Shown here one piece after another: positions 38,101 to 49,320 of a stretch of DNA of 64,000 bases (position 1 is its first letter; each line of letters opens with the position of its first letter). Origin of the DNA: Tausonia pullulans (Eukaryota > Basidiomycota > Tremellomycetes > Cystofilobasidiales > Mrakiaceae); contig OX637637.1 of the NCBI GenBank assembly GCA_951802195.1, positions 579,766-643,765 of the forward strand, given 5' to 3'. Below the pieces are notes generated by a model. The model was not told the DNA's origin. It saw only the letters and a list, made by a program, of their open reading frames with translations, and searched no databases. The position numbers and the translations under genes are program-made.

Positions 38101-39775
38101 TGACGATGCCGAAAAACGCATGGACGAATGGCCACCCCTTTGAAAACGGCTGAGAGCTCTTGGTCTTATCCTGGTCGGCGTAGATTGATGGGTCGTCCGA
38201 GAGCCGTGCCCCATGCGCAAAGACGGCGAGCGTCAGGCTGAGGAAATTGCGATCCGAGAGGTAAAGACCAGAGTCGAATTCGCGTTGAAACGTTGGCCGA
38301 TGCAGGAGAGGCAACAGAACTGGAAGAAGGGCGGATCAGCGGATCTCTTCAGGAAGCAAGCAAAATGATAGATTGGCTTGCACGCACCATTGGATGTGGA
38401 GAAATAGTTGTCGATCAAAACCGCAGCGAGCTCTGGCTTAGGCCAGAAGTCTCGGCTCTGGATCTCTTTCCCAAACAGAAGGCTGATCTTGATGTCTGCC
38501 ATCGGAGAAGATCAGAGAAGAGATTCAAGAGCGACTCGACACGTGAGTACGAACTCTCAAAGTCCGGAGGCGACCAGAACAAAGCTATGAACAAAGGGAG
38601 CCAACTCGCCATCAGTGGTAGAGAAGCTTCAAAGTGAAACAACTCACGACGACGGGAGGAAGAAAGGTCATATGCCAAGGTTGAGTGTGACTGCTCGCTG
38701 CCGTACTTGAAGTCCGACGCGATTTTGGCCAGATTGATTCCCGACGACTGTGACGGAGGGTGGGGAGGGGAATCAGTAGCTGCTGTATATATATATAAGC
38801 AGATGGTTGGCTCCTCACCAATCCGACAAAGGAAATGGAGTCCTGCTCGGGAACAAGGGTGTCGAGGACGAGGGAATCGATGCCGCGTTGAAGTGCTTCC
38901 TCCTCGTCGTCGCTCTCGACGGCTGGGCCGAGAGGCTTGGTCGGCCTTTGTGGGTGAAGGTCGAGAAGACCAGTCGACTGAAGGTCCGAGACAAAGGGCT
39001 GAGCACTGGCTTGTACATCTGCAGGAAGAGCTGTCGTCGCGAATGTGGTCTCGTCGAGCTGTTTGTACGAAGCCGATTCGAAGGTATAACGATCGACGGC
39101 TGAGCCAAGATAGGGATCTAGATTGTTATTTGGCAGAAGCTGGGAGGAATGGAGCAGGTAAGAGAGCTCGTCGTAGCGGCGCGTTTAGCGAACACGAGCG
39201 TACTTGTCTCAAGACGGCCTCGGCCCGAGAGAGTCGAGTCTCCACGGCTTCCATGTAACTTTTGAGGGAAGAAGAGTACCACGGGTATCGGTCAACGGGT
39301 TTGGGACGTGAAACGCGAGGGAAAGGGGGCTCACCCCTTGGGCTGAAGTAAGGACGGGAGGATGTAATGAATCAGCGCGTCGCGACGCAGGCTTAGCAAG
39401 CGACTCACCCGGATCGGCTTCCTCGCCCACTCTAGATAGACGCACACCATGTCTACGGCCTTGCAGGCCGAACACTGAGTAGCTCCGTCGCATTTGGTCT
39501 TTGGGATGAGCAATGTCAGTCGAGAAGCAGGGCAAGGTTGGGTGGGGGAAACAGCGAAGGCATACCTTTCGGCGTCTGCAGTCTGAGAGATAGAACGACG
39601 TCACAGTGAGGACTGAGGGCGCAGGAAGGGGCAGGAAGGGCAGGGGGAGGGGCTGGAGGCAAGGAGACTGACTGTCGCAAGCGCGTGCGGTCCTCCTTCG
39701 CTTATCTGTTGTGGATCGACCTCCGACGGCAGAGGGACGGTTGAGGTCGTTGAGAGCACCCTCCGAGTCGGACAT
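35181..39775 (-). CDS. Zn2Cys6 transcription factor with fungal-specific regulatory domain
   Basis: DNA-binding regulator. It starts MSDSEGALNDLNRPSAVGGR at 39775. The binuclear zinc cluster is C-x2-C-x6-C-x5-C-x2-C-x6-C (CDNCRRRK, TKCDGATQCSACKAVDMVC), assembled from three exons including one of 17 nt (39566-39582). A heptad-like dimerisation helix follows (YMEAVETRLSRAEAVLRQ, about 39250). The fungal transcription factor domain (PF04082 type) shows LLPLLHRPTFQREFDSGLYL with RLSDDPSIY (about 38310-38180), then RLDVDDEFWENEDPALCFVQ (about 37310) and a helical middle region. The Ser-rich C-terminus includes a possible acidic activation patch (MDLDVFFGNAPEGFA) and ends AWGEGT at a TAG at 35181. 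Around 15 introns; it appears intact. Target genes are unknown; the neighbouring ABC transporter is an obvious candidate, by inference only. Confidence 0.85.
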
Positions 39776-40238
39776 ACAGGCCCTGGTGCACCAGAACTGG
39801 GCGAAGTGAGGCTGAAGGGGCGAGGGGCTGTAAGACAGGAAAGCCGTCTGTCGGTGTCGTCGAAATTCGGCTCGGAGAGGGTTGGGTCTGGAGCTGTCGA
39901 GGGACGGGGTCGGTGGTCGGCGGTGGGCGGACGAGGAGGAAGGAGAGGAAGGGAAGACGGGCCGTTCGGATCCGGGCGGGAGCAAGCGCACACTGGCGAC
40001 TGGGACAGTGTCAGGGGAAGAAGCTGACGGTAGACCAACAGCATGGGGACTCCGCCCGCCGCTGAGGAACGTCCGTTCCGCTTTTGGACGTACACGCAAC
40101 AGCGTGCTCCACCCTTGCACGCGCCCTGATCTCATCCAAGGGCTTCCGCTGACTGCAAGACTGGCTTTGACCGGAGGAAATCCTTCCTGACCACCACCAG
40201 CTTTAGGCTCACGCAAACGAGCAACTGGACAAGAGGTC
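39776..40238. promoter_or_regulatory. Divergent promoter region between the regulator and a membrane protein gene
   Basis: 463 bp separate two divergently transcribed start codons, so both promoters must lie here or overlap it. No specific box is claimed. Confidence 0.5.
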
Positions 40239-43162
40239 ATGGACGAGATCGAGATGCAGCAGCGCCCGCTGCTCGACGACAACGCTTCCTCCCCCTCCTT
40301 CCCCCTTGCGTCCCGCAAGCCACTGGACCTCAATGCGCCCCGATCGAGCAGCAAGACCAAGCGGCCGGCCATGTCACCCGTTCGTGTATCGCTCTCCCTC
40401 TCTTCCTTCCTCCTCCTCGACGAGAGACAAAGCGAGCTGAACTTCCGGCTGCGAGCTACCACCCGCTTCCAGGCTCGCTTCTGCCTCGGTTTTTGTTCCT
40501 TCCTTGCCCTCGTCATCTCGGGTGCTTTCGTCTACACCATCTACGGTCTTGTCGGTGCAGTTGCCAACCCCCACGGCTCCCACCATGCCAACGCGACGCT
40601 CGTCGCGGCAAGCGAGAGCAAGGCTGAGCTCGTCAGGCCGTTCTTTGACCCGGACGGCCGCGGCCGGCTCGAGTCGTTCGACCTCGGCGTGATGATCCAT
40701 GCAAGGTGGGACGTCCTGCCCGAAATGGAGGCGCTCACAGAAGAGAAGGCTGGGCAGGATGTTGAGAAGGCAAAACAGGAGGACGGACAGGACGCGGCGC
40801 CCGTGCAGTTCACTTGGCAGCCGTGGATGGACACCAAGCTGCCGATCAAGCCTACCCGGCCTAACATCGGCCGCTGGCAGCAGGTTTTCCGACAGGTTGT
40901 GCTTAGGAACGTCTCAATCTCGACCAAGCCCATCCAGACGTCCGTTCCAGTCACCATTCCCGGAGACCTCATGTACGGCCTATTTGCGCCCTCAGTCACT
41001 TGCGCGCGCGACACTCGTCCTGACGAGCCGTCTCGCCTCGATGCAGCCCATCTCTCAGCGACCCTTCCCTCTACCCGGAGTTGGTTGCTTCCTTCGTTAT
41101 GCTTCCGCCGTCCTTTGAGACCTCTCCGCTCCTCAAGCAGCACGAGACGCACTGGACGACGGTCAAGTCGACGGCATCGCGGAACCCTGGTAACTGGAGG
41201 CTCCCACCCTCGTGGATCCCCTTTAACCAGTCGGACGCAGGGACAGAGGGCAGTCCCTTCACCGAGTTCTTCTCGTGGGCCGCGACGACGGACGATCTGC
41301 TCCATAAGCGAGGAAGGACGAACATGAGCGACCCGGCGAGCGTCGCACTCGACGTACTGACACGCTCATGGGTCACTAGCGCTCGTGATTACGCCGTCTA
41401 CAAGTGAGTTGTCAAACTTGCTCCGAGCCCGTTTTTGGCACTATAGCCGGCACTGGTAGGGTACGAGGGTTAACGATGGGCCCGTCTCAGTGTAACCAAC
41501 TTTGTTTTCGAGATGAACAAGCAGCAGGAATTCTTAGTGAGCCCTATCGGTTCTATCCCTCTTTATTACTTCCCGAGTAGCGCTCATGAGCGCCCGTGAT
41601 GACGTCTCGCAGCGCGGCGCGTGTAGCGGGGGACTCGAACGAGGCTCGCCAGCTTGCTGGCGCAAGTTCGGCACAAGCGGCCACTTTGAACATCTCCTCC
41701 GAATGGACAAGAAGACGGGCGCTGCCGAGGATGACGAGGAGGACTCAAAGCCGAACAAGGACACGCGATACTGGTATGCACCGTTCCTCCTTGCCGACCT
41801 AAGCTCGGCAAGTATGAAGGACTTTGTCCCGCTGCCGGTCCGAAACGTCTCGGATGAGTCTGGTACGCCTGCCATCCTTCCTCTGGCCTTGGTCTTGAAT
41901 TTGGAGCGCGCAGCGTATTGATTTCACTTCATTGCTCCTGCCCGTCTGTAGCCCCAAAGGACTTCACCTTCGACTACTCCATCACGTTCTCGACGTCTTC
42001 GCTCAAGAAGCTCGCCTTCTTGTCTGACTTTCACAAGCCAGTCATGCTCGAGACAGCTAAGACAATGCCCGACCGGGTCGAATTCAGCGCGTATGACATC
42101 GCGAATCACCACGACTCTGTCGAGTTCTGGAACGCGCTACGGGGACATCACTTCGAGCCGGGGACGCGGCCGATCGTGAGGGGCGCGATGGAGACAATCG
42201 CCAGTCTGCTCAGCTTCGCGTATGAACCCTTGGCTCTCTACTTCTGGATGACCAGGTGAGTCGGCCCATTTTGCACCGGACGAGGCTGGCGTGGTCCTCC
42301 GACTGATCCGTCCGCACCTCTCGCTCGCAGATCTCTCACGACTGGCATCAGCATGCCTTCCTGCGTGATTGACGCGTCTTTCGACGTCGTCTTTAGCATC
42401 ATCTTCGGCTTCCGAAGCTTCCGGTCGGCCAACCTGCCCCTTTTCATGGTCCTCTTCGAGCTCGGATGGGTAGTCTTCCGTCTCGCATGCGTCGCCAACC
42501 TCGCCTTAAGACTCGAATGGACCTGGGGTGGACCTTGGGGATGGGTGCCTGTCGCCGTTGTCAGGCGACGGGCGACCCACTCAGAACGGGCGAGCGCGAG
42601 GACAGACGCTAAGTTCCTCTGGCGTGATCGACTTATCGTGCGTTCCCTCCATGCGCTGTCTTTCAGGCTTGAGATGTCCATGCACATGCACTGACTTATT
42701 CTACGTCTCTTTTTTGTCCTCCAGCTTTTTGTTGTCTCCGTGCTCATCAAGGCCTACTTCCCCACCCTCCCCCAAATCATCGCTGCCAGTCCGCCATCAC
42801 CTCCTGTTTCAGCGGAAGACATCGGCTTCCACGTCACATCCGACTCGTCCTTTCTCGCGCGCCAGTTTATCCCGCTCCTTAAGCCGTTTCAATACGCGCT
42901 ATGGCTGCACTTAATCACCTCTCGCCTCATTCTCAACTTCCGGCGCAAGACCTACGGCGAGTCCAAAATCATCGCGTATCTGCTTTTCGTCGCGGCGGTG
43001 CTCGACAGGGCGCCGATTGTCCTTCATCGGCTTCTCGGCAGGGCTCAATTAATGGACTCGTTGACGGTCGCGGGGACCGTGTCGTTTGCTTTGAAGAGCG
43101 CAATGGCGTACCAGGCCTTCCTGTACCCTGCGGTGCCTCAGGAAGAGGCCGAGGACGAATAA
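40239..43162 (+). CDS. Unrecognised polytopic membrane protein (orphan 1)
   Basis: Starts MDEIEMQQRPLLDDNASS. A first intron with GTTCGT donor (about 40381-40470) joins PAMSP to the hydrophobic segment RFCLGFCSFLALVISGAFVY. A large, probably lumenal or extracellular domain of about 450 residues follows, with N-glycosylation-type sites (HHANAT, VLRNVS). The C-terminal third has about six hydrophobic segments (SFAYEPLALYFWM, SFDVVFSIIFGF, FMVLFELGWVVFRLACVANL, IFFVVSVLIKAYF, FQYALWLHLITSRLI, AYLLFVAAVLDRA). It ends PAVPQEEAEDE. Other introns lie at about 40970-41060, 41402-41490, 41538-41615, 41861-41951, 42256-42330 and 42638-42723. I do not recognise the family. A loose resemblance to CLPTM1-type layout (one N-terminal anchor, lumenal domain, C-terminal membrane bundle) is not supported by motifs. 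Confidence 0.7.
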
Positions 43163-43710
43163 AGCAGCACATAGGTCACCTTTGCACATAATCTCTTTGC
43201 TTAAAGATGTCCTTCGACTCGCCTTACGCCTGTCCTTCGCAGGTCTGCTTTTGCCCTTCCCCCTTTCCAGCCTTGCCCGAGAGTGTACAGAGTATTCTTG
43301 GCAGTGGGGAATCTATGGGTTGCGAGAAACGTTCAGATATTCGCAAAACAAGATATGATGGACTGGCTACAACGAGAGGCTGGGTTGGTAGGTTGGGGCT
43401 GAGGAGTATGCAGGCGCGGAGGTTGTGAAGAAGCCTTGGCAGTGATGCTGGGTGAAACAGCCTCCAGTGCAGAAGTTGGTGGTAGTAGCAAGTGTTCAAG
43501 TGACAAGCATGAAGACTGAAGTGGAGAAAGGTTTCATGGTAACAGTAGTTGGACATGGGTTGATCGATCCCAAGAGATAGGGAAACTCCGGTTTACAGCA
43601 CGCGATTATTCGCGTCACTATCGAAAGGGAATCCGGTTAAGATTCCGGAACCGGAATGTGGGTCTTTGACGGCAACGCAGAAGAAGTTGGTAACGCTGGC
43701 CGAGGCTCCG
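43163..43710. other. Intergenic 3' region
   Basis: About 550 bp after orphan 1 with no gene recognised. It leads into an LTR remnant. Confidence 0.4.
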
Positions 43711-44010
43711 TGTTAGGATTGGCAAAAAGGTGAATCAAGGGCTGAGTAGGATGGATGAGAAGAGGGGCATAAGTGGAAGAGTGGACTGTAATGCTGGCAG
43801 TAACACAAGTTCGCTTCGAGTTCTTGAGCAGGTTTGTCGAATCCAAATGATAGTCAAAGTGCCGAACGAAATGTTCGATGAACCGAGCGTTTTATGGACG
43901 AGGGGTGAGAATAATCGAGTGGACGAGAGGGATGAGAAAGCAAGGAAGTAGGGCATGATTGGGCTCGAGGGAGAAGGATGAAACAAGCAAAGAGTGTGGG
44001 ACAAGTATCA
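43711..44010 (-). mobile_element. Truncated solo LTR, minus orientation
   Basis: On the plus strand it begins TGTTAGGATTGG, the reverse complement of the LTR 3' end (CCAATCCTAACA). It continues with family blocks including GATAGTCAAAGTGCCGAACG and GTTTTATGGACGAGGGG. The head motif is missing at the other end, so the element is truncated. Confidence 0.65.
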
Positions 44011-44509
44011 AATGAGAAGACCGTTGCCATCATCGGGCGTGTCAAAGAGAGCTGTATCGCAAAATTCAGCATGAGTACTCTTTTGGAGTCACCGCACCGA
44101 CGTCTCGCCATCGCCAGCCCGCTTTCGCTGCTTCGAGCCTGCATCATGGGTGACCCTTTACCCTCCAGGCCGATTGGGCAGTTGCTTTGAGCCTGAAATT
44201 TGAATTCTCATCGTTATCCTGAACTCCGCTTCCTGTTCCTTATTGCACTGGGGTCGTGCATCAAGGGAAAGAACGGCATAACCCTATGAGAGACAGTGAG
44301 AGGGAGGAAGGAGAAGAGAGTCTAGGTAGGGAGGGAGGGGAGGGGAGTGTATAGATGGAGAAGGGGAGGGGTGAGAAGACAGAAAGTCCGTGATAGAACG
44401 AGCAGGGGAAGAGTGGGGAAAGGCTGCCATGTAGATATGTAGATACATAGGAAGGTCAACAACGGATACGCACACAGTCTTCTCAGGCCTCACTGGATCC
44501 ACTTTCCTC
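44011..44509. other. Intergenic, upstream of orphan 2
   Basis: About 500 bp with purine-rich patches (44290-44400, GGGAGG repeats). Presumed promoter region; no gene seen. Confidence 0.4.
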
Positions 44510-46622
44510 ATGTCCGGTGCTTTTGACTCTTCTACGAGCACACCCAGCCTTCCGCCTCATCCGCACGGGCGCGCTTACAGTCCGGAAATAGTTTTTAAGA
44601 GCCTGCCGTCCTTCGGCTTGCCCCTCGTGTATTACCAGCCCTACTCTGAACCTTGTATCGTCGCTCGACACAGTCCTCTCGTGCGCTCCGAACCTCGACA
44701 ACCCAGGTCGTCCGCATCCTCACCCTTCCATCCTGGGCATGATCCAGCAGATGTACAGCATTTCAGGCCCTCAAGTGCGCATGCGAATCGCTCTCTCTCC
44801 CTTTCACAGCTGACGTTTCGCTCGCATTCCTCCTGACCTGCAGCTTGCCTTTAGCCTCGCTCTTCCACTCGCAGAGTGGGTGGCCTCTTGCATCGCCATC
44901 GAAAACGACGGCGCCCTTCGCGAGGCTGCTAGGCCTCCTACAGCAACTGAGGCCGTCGTGGATACCCTCGAGGAAGCGGCTGGAGCAGCGACGACCGAGG
45001 CACTCCCCTCGAGCACGGCCGAAGCTGTCGTAAGAGGAGCAGAGGAACGACGACAACATCTTGCCTCGCCGATTCTCAGCATCTACACCTATAAGGAGGG
45101 CGTCGCCTTCGAGAACTCCGTTCTTAACCATATGCGGCTTACAATTGTGCTCGCCATGGCCATCTCGGTCTGGCAGGAACGAGAGAGCCTAGACTGCCTG
45201 TTCTGGACGTTCCTGATTAATTTTACCGGTGTTAGTTGAATACGGAGTGAAAATAGCACTCCATGTTGCCAGGAAGCTGACATCGTTCCCGCAGATCAAT
45301 TCCACCGGCAAGACCCTCTCTTGTTTTATAGGCGGATCGCGTGAAACTGTGGCGCGGAACGCTGCTGGGGGTGCGTCGCCCTCCTCCTCACCCCGTCTCA
45401 CACTGCCCTCTCTGACAGAACTTCATGCGGTCTTCACAGATCCTGTCCACGGCGATGTAGTTTTGCAGCCTAGGATCCACATCTTCGCCTACGGTGCTGG
45501 CGGACTGCTCACTTACCTGGCACTCTTCCTTTACCCCGGGTCGTTCTTCCTCCTCTTTCCCATGCTTTTCCTCGCCTTCTCCGGGGTCTCAAGCCATCGA
45601 AGGCTCTATGGGCTCGATAATTCCTTGAGAGGGTTGCTCCTCGGCTCATGCACGATCGTGTCCTTTTTGGCGCTCAGCTCGTCCCTCCTCGTTTGGATGG
45701 CTGGATCTGACATCCCGCCCAAGTCGGAGAACGGCGCTGGCAATGAGGTTTCAGGCCGATGGAGCGAGTTTTATGAATATGCCATAGGTGAGTCTCTGTC
45801 ATTCTCCCGAAAGTGCCGATGCTGACGCTGTCCTTACCTCGCCGACAGTCATCAACTCCGCGATCGTGTTGATCTGTCAGCGTTTCAGTCTTCTCCGCGT
45901 CTCGCCTCTTGATGCTCAAGCATTCTTTCTTTCCTTTTCAGTAATGAATTCTACCCTCATCTCCGCTCTCGCCCGCCTGGACATCGCCCTGGCCCGCTCT
46001 AAGGCCGCCCGTCGGCCAATCTTCTTCGATCTGGCCCCTTCCACACCCTCCTACGACTTCCTCCCGCCCCTCAAAGAGACCCCATTTGGAGGAGGGCCGA
46101 CAGGACTAAGACTCGTTGTTCCAGGCTTGACGCCCTTATCCCTTCGTCTGGGCCTGTATACGATGGTCGGCCTGCTTTCGACGACGCTACTTGTTGTCGC
46201 CGCACCTAGACTTCATTGGATGTTCTTCGTGAGTCATTTTCGTTGCGTTCCTTGCCTTTGAACTCACGTCTGACCCATTCCCACCCTTCCGTCGTAGACC
46301 AATCTCAGCAGATCAGAGGCATTCCTTGCTGCATCTCAATACGCAGCGGCTATTTTCTCCCCTCTGTATGCAATTCTCTCTCTCCCGTCCTCAGCTTGAT
46401 CTCAATTTAACACGCCTTCGCCCCTCTGAAAGTGTGTTCACTCCCCTCATCTACATCGCCGCCCGCTGTCGGGGCGAGCTTCGTACTGTTTGGGAGCACC
46501 GTGAGCCGCCGGCGATTTTGAAGCAGGACGAAGAGGACGAAGTGGCAGGAGCGAGCGTGAGCGAGCTACAGGAGCAGGCGAGAGTGGGTTCGCTTAGAGG
46601 TGGTAAGGACAATGCTGAATGA
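44510..46622 (+). CDS. Unrecognised polytopic membrane protein (orphan 2)
   Basis: The body is clear from about 44680. MIQQMYSISGPQ is spliced to LAFSLALPLAEWVASCIAIE, followed by an Ala/Glu-rich loop, SPILSIYTYKEGVAFENSV and LTIVLAMAISVW. Further hydrophobic segments are FAYGAGGLLTYLALFLYPGS, FLLFPMLFLAFSG, LGSCTIVSFLALSSSLLVWM and LGLYTMVGLLSTTLLVVAAP. It ends at 46622 with an acidic/Gln-rich cytoplasmic tail. The block LICQRFSLLRVSPLDAQAFF plus LISALARLDIALARSKAARR (about 45860-46010) has a second, broken copy near 59.3 kb. The start at 44510 (MSGAFDSSTSTPSLPPHPHG) is plausible, but I could not join it cleanly in phase to the next exon, so the first 200 bp are uncertain. No family recognised. 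Confidence 0.65.
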
Positions 46623-47427
46623 TGCGTTTTTCTACGTCATATACTCAATGCGATACACTCTTCTCGACACGAAGCCACCTGGCTCAGTCAAAGAGTGCAG
46701 CTGTTGCGTGAGACAAACGAGCAACGTTGGACACTTGTCACCCTGCTCCCAGTGACAGAAGCGAGTTGTGTCCATGGCAGGTTAGCACAGGTGCCTGCTC
46801 AGAAATATAGCACTTGAGCGACCGAAAGGCCCATCGAGATTGGGGCGCCATTGGCTGTGGTGACAAGATGGGCCGCTCCGCGCATCGGGAAGGTCGAGTT
46901 GACGTTCGTTCTCTTCCACCGGTAGGCTCCACCTTTCGCTCTCGAGGAGACAGCCGACCTGTAGCGCGATATTCCAGTGGGGAGAGGCTCCGGATGAGTT
47001 TTCGACTCTCAAATCATGTGCTTGTCCGGCTGACAGGAATCACGCGCGCATTCATGTTCCAGATCCGAGTCCATCAAGATCCCTGCTGGGGCAAGTTCAG
47101 CACCCTCCGAGAACATAGGCCGAAAAAATGGAAGCCGAGCGAACAAGGGCGATGCTACACAGGCGCGGAGTTGAGGTGGCGGGTCTGCGAGGTTCTGAGA
47201 GTCACACAGGCGCGGAGCCTATGTGGTGAATCCGTGAGATCCTGACAAGACTGGTCTCAAGCGCCATCAAGCGCAAGTCCGTGAACACTTTAGTAGTAGA
47301 CCCTAAGGCCAACGCCACTGCTTTATAAACTAAACTTTTGTATGCGTCCCAGCTAACGAAATATAATTGCTCACTCCCTAACCCTCAATACCCGCCATCC
47401 ATCTGACGAGTCGAGGCGGTCATGCGT
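46623..47427. other. Convergent intergenic region with LTR head fragments
   Basis: Two tandem copies of the LTR head motif (CACAGGCGCGGAG followed by a GTGGCG- or GTGGTG-type core) lie at about 47158-47247, minus orientation, the second ending ATCCTGACA. The stretch 47283-47427 is homologous to the region just downstream of the GPI pseudogene at 59105-59250. Confidence 0.55.
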
Positions 47428-48381
47428 TCAAAAGAGCACGGCAACTCCCGCCGCCATGAGCGCGAGGGCTCCCGAGTAGCCGTATGAGGCGGTTGTGGTC
47501 GAGGTGACGTTGGGCGTACCGATAAGACCGGTTGCGTTGGACATTGAAGCGGCCGAGAACGGCAACTTAAGGAGCGACTGGTCGCAGTCGGCGTTATCAG
47601 TGGGAGGGACCGTGGTCATGAACTGCGACAGCGTGGCGCCGAGTTGCTCGTAGACGAGCTCGCTGAAAAAGGGATGCGTCGACCACAGGATGTCAGTAGA
47701 AGAAATGTGAAAGAAAGAAAGTGATTGTTTCCGGACTAGGTGATGTTTACGGGAACGTCTACCACCCAGTAGACAGTGTCGTTCTACGATAGACAAAACC
47801 GGATTCTTCAGTCCCCGTCGTCACGCTTGACTGAATGCAGTGAATGGATGCATTGACGAACCTGCCCGATGTTGGTCGCGATGCGCTCAATCTGGACGTC
47901 CCGCAAGTCAGGCAAGCGTCAGTCGAGGCGCTTCAAGCGAGCCCTCCTGCAGCGTAGATTTACCAGTGTGCGGTTGTTACCCTCAACGTAGGAACCCGGG
48001 AACTCGTAAATCGACATATTGAGGGGTCCGGGACGGGACCAGCCCCAGGCCCTCTGCGGTAAGCGTTACAGCGCCTGTCACTTTCCTGGTCCACTAGAGT
48101 TGATCTGATCGGATAAGGACTCGTACCTGGTAAGAAACCCTGCAGTACGCCTGATTGTGAAACGTGACATTGCCTATGGCGAAATGGGGGCCTGTCAGCT
48201 CACCGGCCAGCGGGCAGCAACTTCGAAGAAGAGGAACGAGAGCAGGCGGGCTCAGCTTACCGAGGGGAGTTTCAATAACAGTGTATCCAGGCTCGAACCG
48301 GCGTTGGGGCAAGTTGAGAGCCGAGGCAGTCGAAGAGGCAAGAGCAGCAGCGGCGCCGAGGAGAACGGTGAGAGCGACCAT
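47428..48381 (-). CDS. Orphan secreted GPI-anchored protein
   Basis: Starts MVALTVLLGAAAALASSTAS, a signal peptide. Small exons follow: RRFEPGYTVIETPLG; NVTFHNQAYCRVSYQ; RAWGWSRPGPLNMSIYEFPG through GNNRTL; IERIATNIGQ; NDTVYWVVDVP; and a final exon with LVYEQLGATLSQFMTTVPPT and a Ser/Thr-rich stretch (TPNVTSTTTASYGYSG). The C-terminal end ALALMAAGVAVLF is hydrophobic, as for GPI attachment. Several Asn-X-Ser/Thr sites and only a few Cys. The acceptor of the last exon is uncertain because the frame requires an AG inside CAGCGAG. A donor of type GTTCGT follows NIGQ. The last exons and 3' flank are nearly identical to 58735-59190. Probably a cell-wall or surface protein; no family recognised. 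Confidence 0.65.
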
Positions 48382-49320
48382 GGTTGAGAGAGGGAGAAGG
48401 TGGTGGGAGCGAGGGGACAGAGAAAGGAAAGTGTCTCACCCCTTCCTCTTGGCCCATCATCGCAAGATGAGCACTGGGCGTGGAGAGGCCGGTCGAAAAG
48501 AAACCGCGGCGAACCGGTACAAGGAGACCCACGCGGGGACTTTGGCGCTGTCGGCGGAAGCAAACGCGACCATATCAAGGAGATCTCTCGTCAGCGGACG
48601 ATACAACTGCCTGCGCAGTCCTGATCGAACTCCGACGCTTAGAGCAGGTCAAGTTGATAATCTTGTGTCGACCGCCCGTCCGTCCGTGGCAGGGCAGTAG
48701 GAGGAAGGCGCAACTTAAAGTAGCAAGGGAGTCGACACACTTCCGTTGTGCTTCGCTGGACATCGACTGCGACTGTCAAGAAGTCTGTGCAGAAGGCGCA
48801 TGCATGGTCCTCATGCTGTCGCGTACTACACCTCAGGCAAGAGTACCCTGTCGTCGAGAATTCGCTCACGAGGAGTACCCGGAGGTCAGCACAAGGACGA
48901 GGATGTCTAATTGAAGGAAAGCGGGGGGGTTATCTCATTGCAACTGTCTCAAGTCACAAGCGCAGGGCCGAGGTGGCAAATCCGGGAGATCACGACGTGG
49001 TCACTGTATTAGCCACGAGGCCGAACTCCCAGTCAATGATATCCCTCCTTCCCCACCTGCTTCTCTTCTCTCGGGGGTCAGGCGCATGAAATCAATCCCC
49101 TTTCGTTCACCTTCCCCTCCAGCGCTGTCCCCACGCGGGCCCTCTTGGTAGTCGAACTCTCTTCCCTCCTTCTTTCCTCTCTCCTCCTTTCACCGGCTTG
49201 GATCTCGTCTTCGGCGCACTCTCTCCGGCCGCCGGCACAAATACGCCTTGCGGTCGGTTCTCGTCCTCGAGCCATGTTCCATCCCTCACCCCAGGGCTTC
49301 TCCTCTTCTCTAACAACAAC
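48382..49320. other. Intergenic, 0.9 kb, between divergent secreted-protein genes
   Basis: Contains a degenerate LTR head motif at about 48960-49000 (GGGCCGAGGTGGCAAATCCG). Otherwise nothing recognised. It must hold the promoters of both flanking genes. Confidence 0.4.

Noticed and set aside
47428-47796. Frame starting MSIVERHCLLGGRRSRKHHL as a stand-alone gene
   Set aside because: Its front part is intron sequence of the GPI gene; only the second half is an exon.
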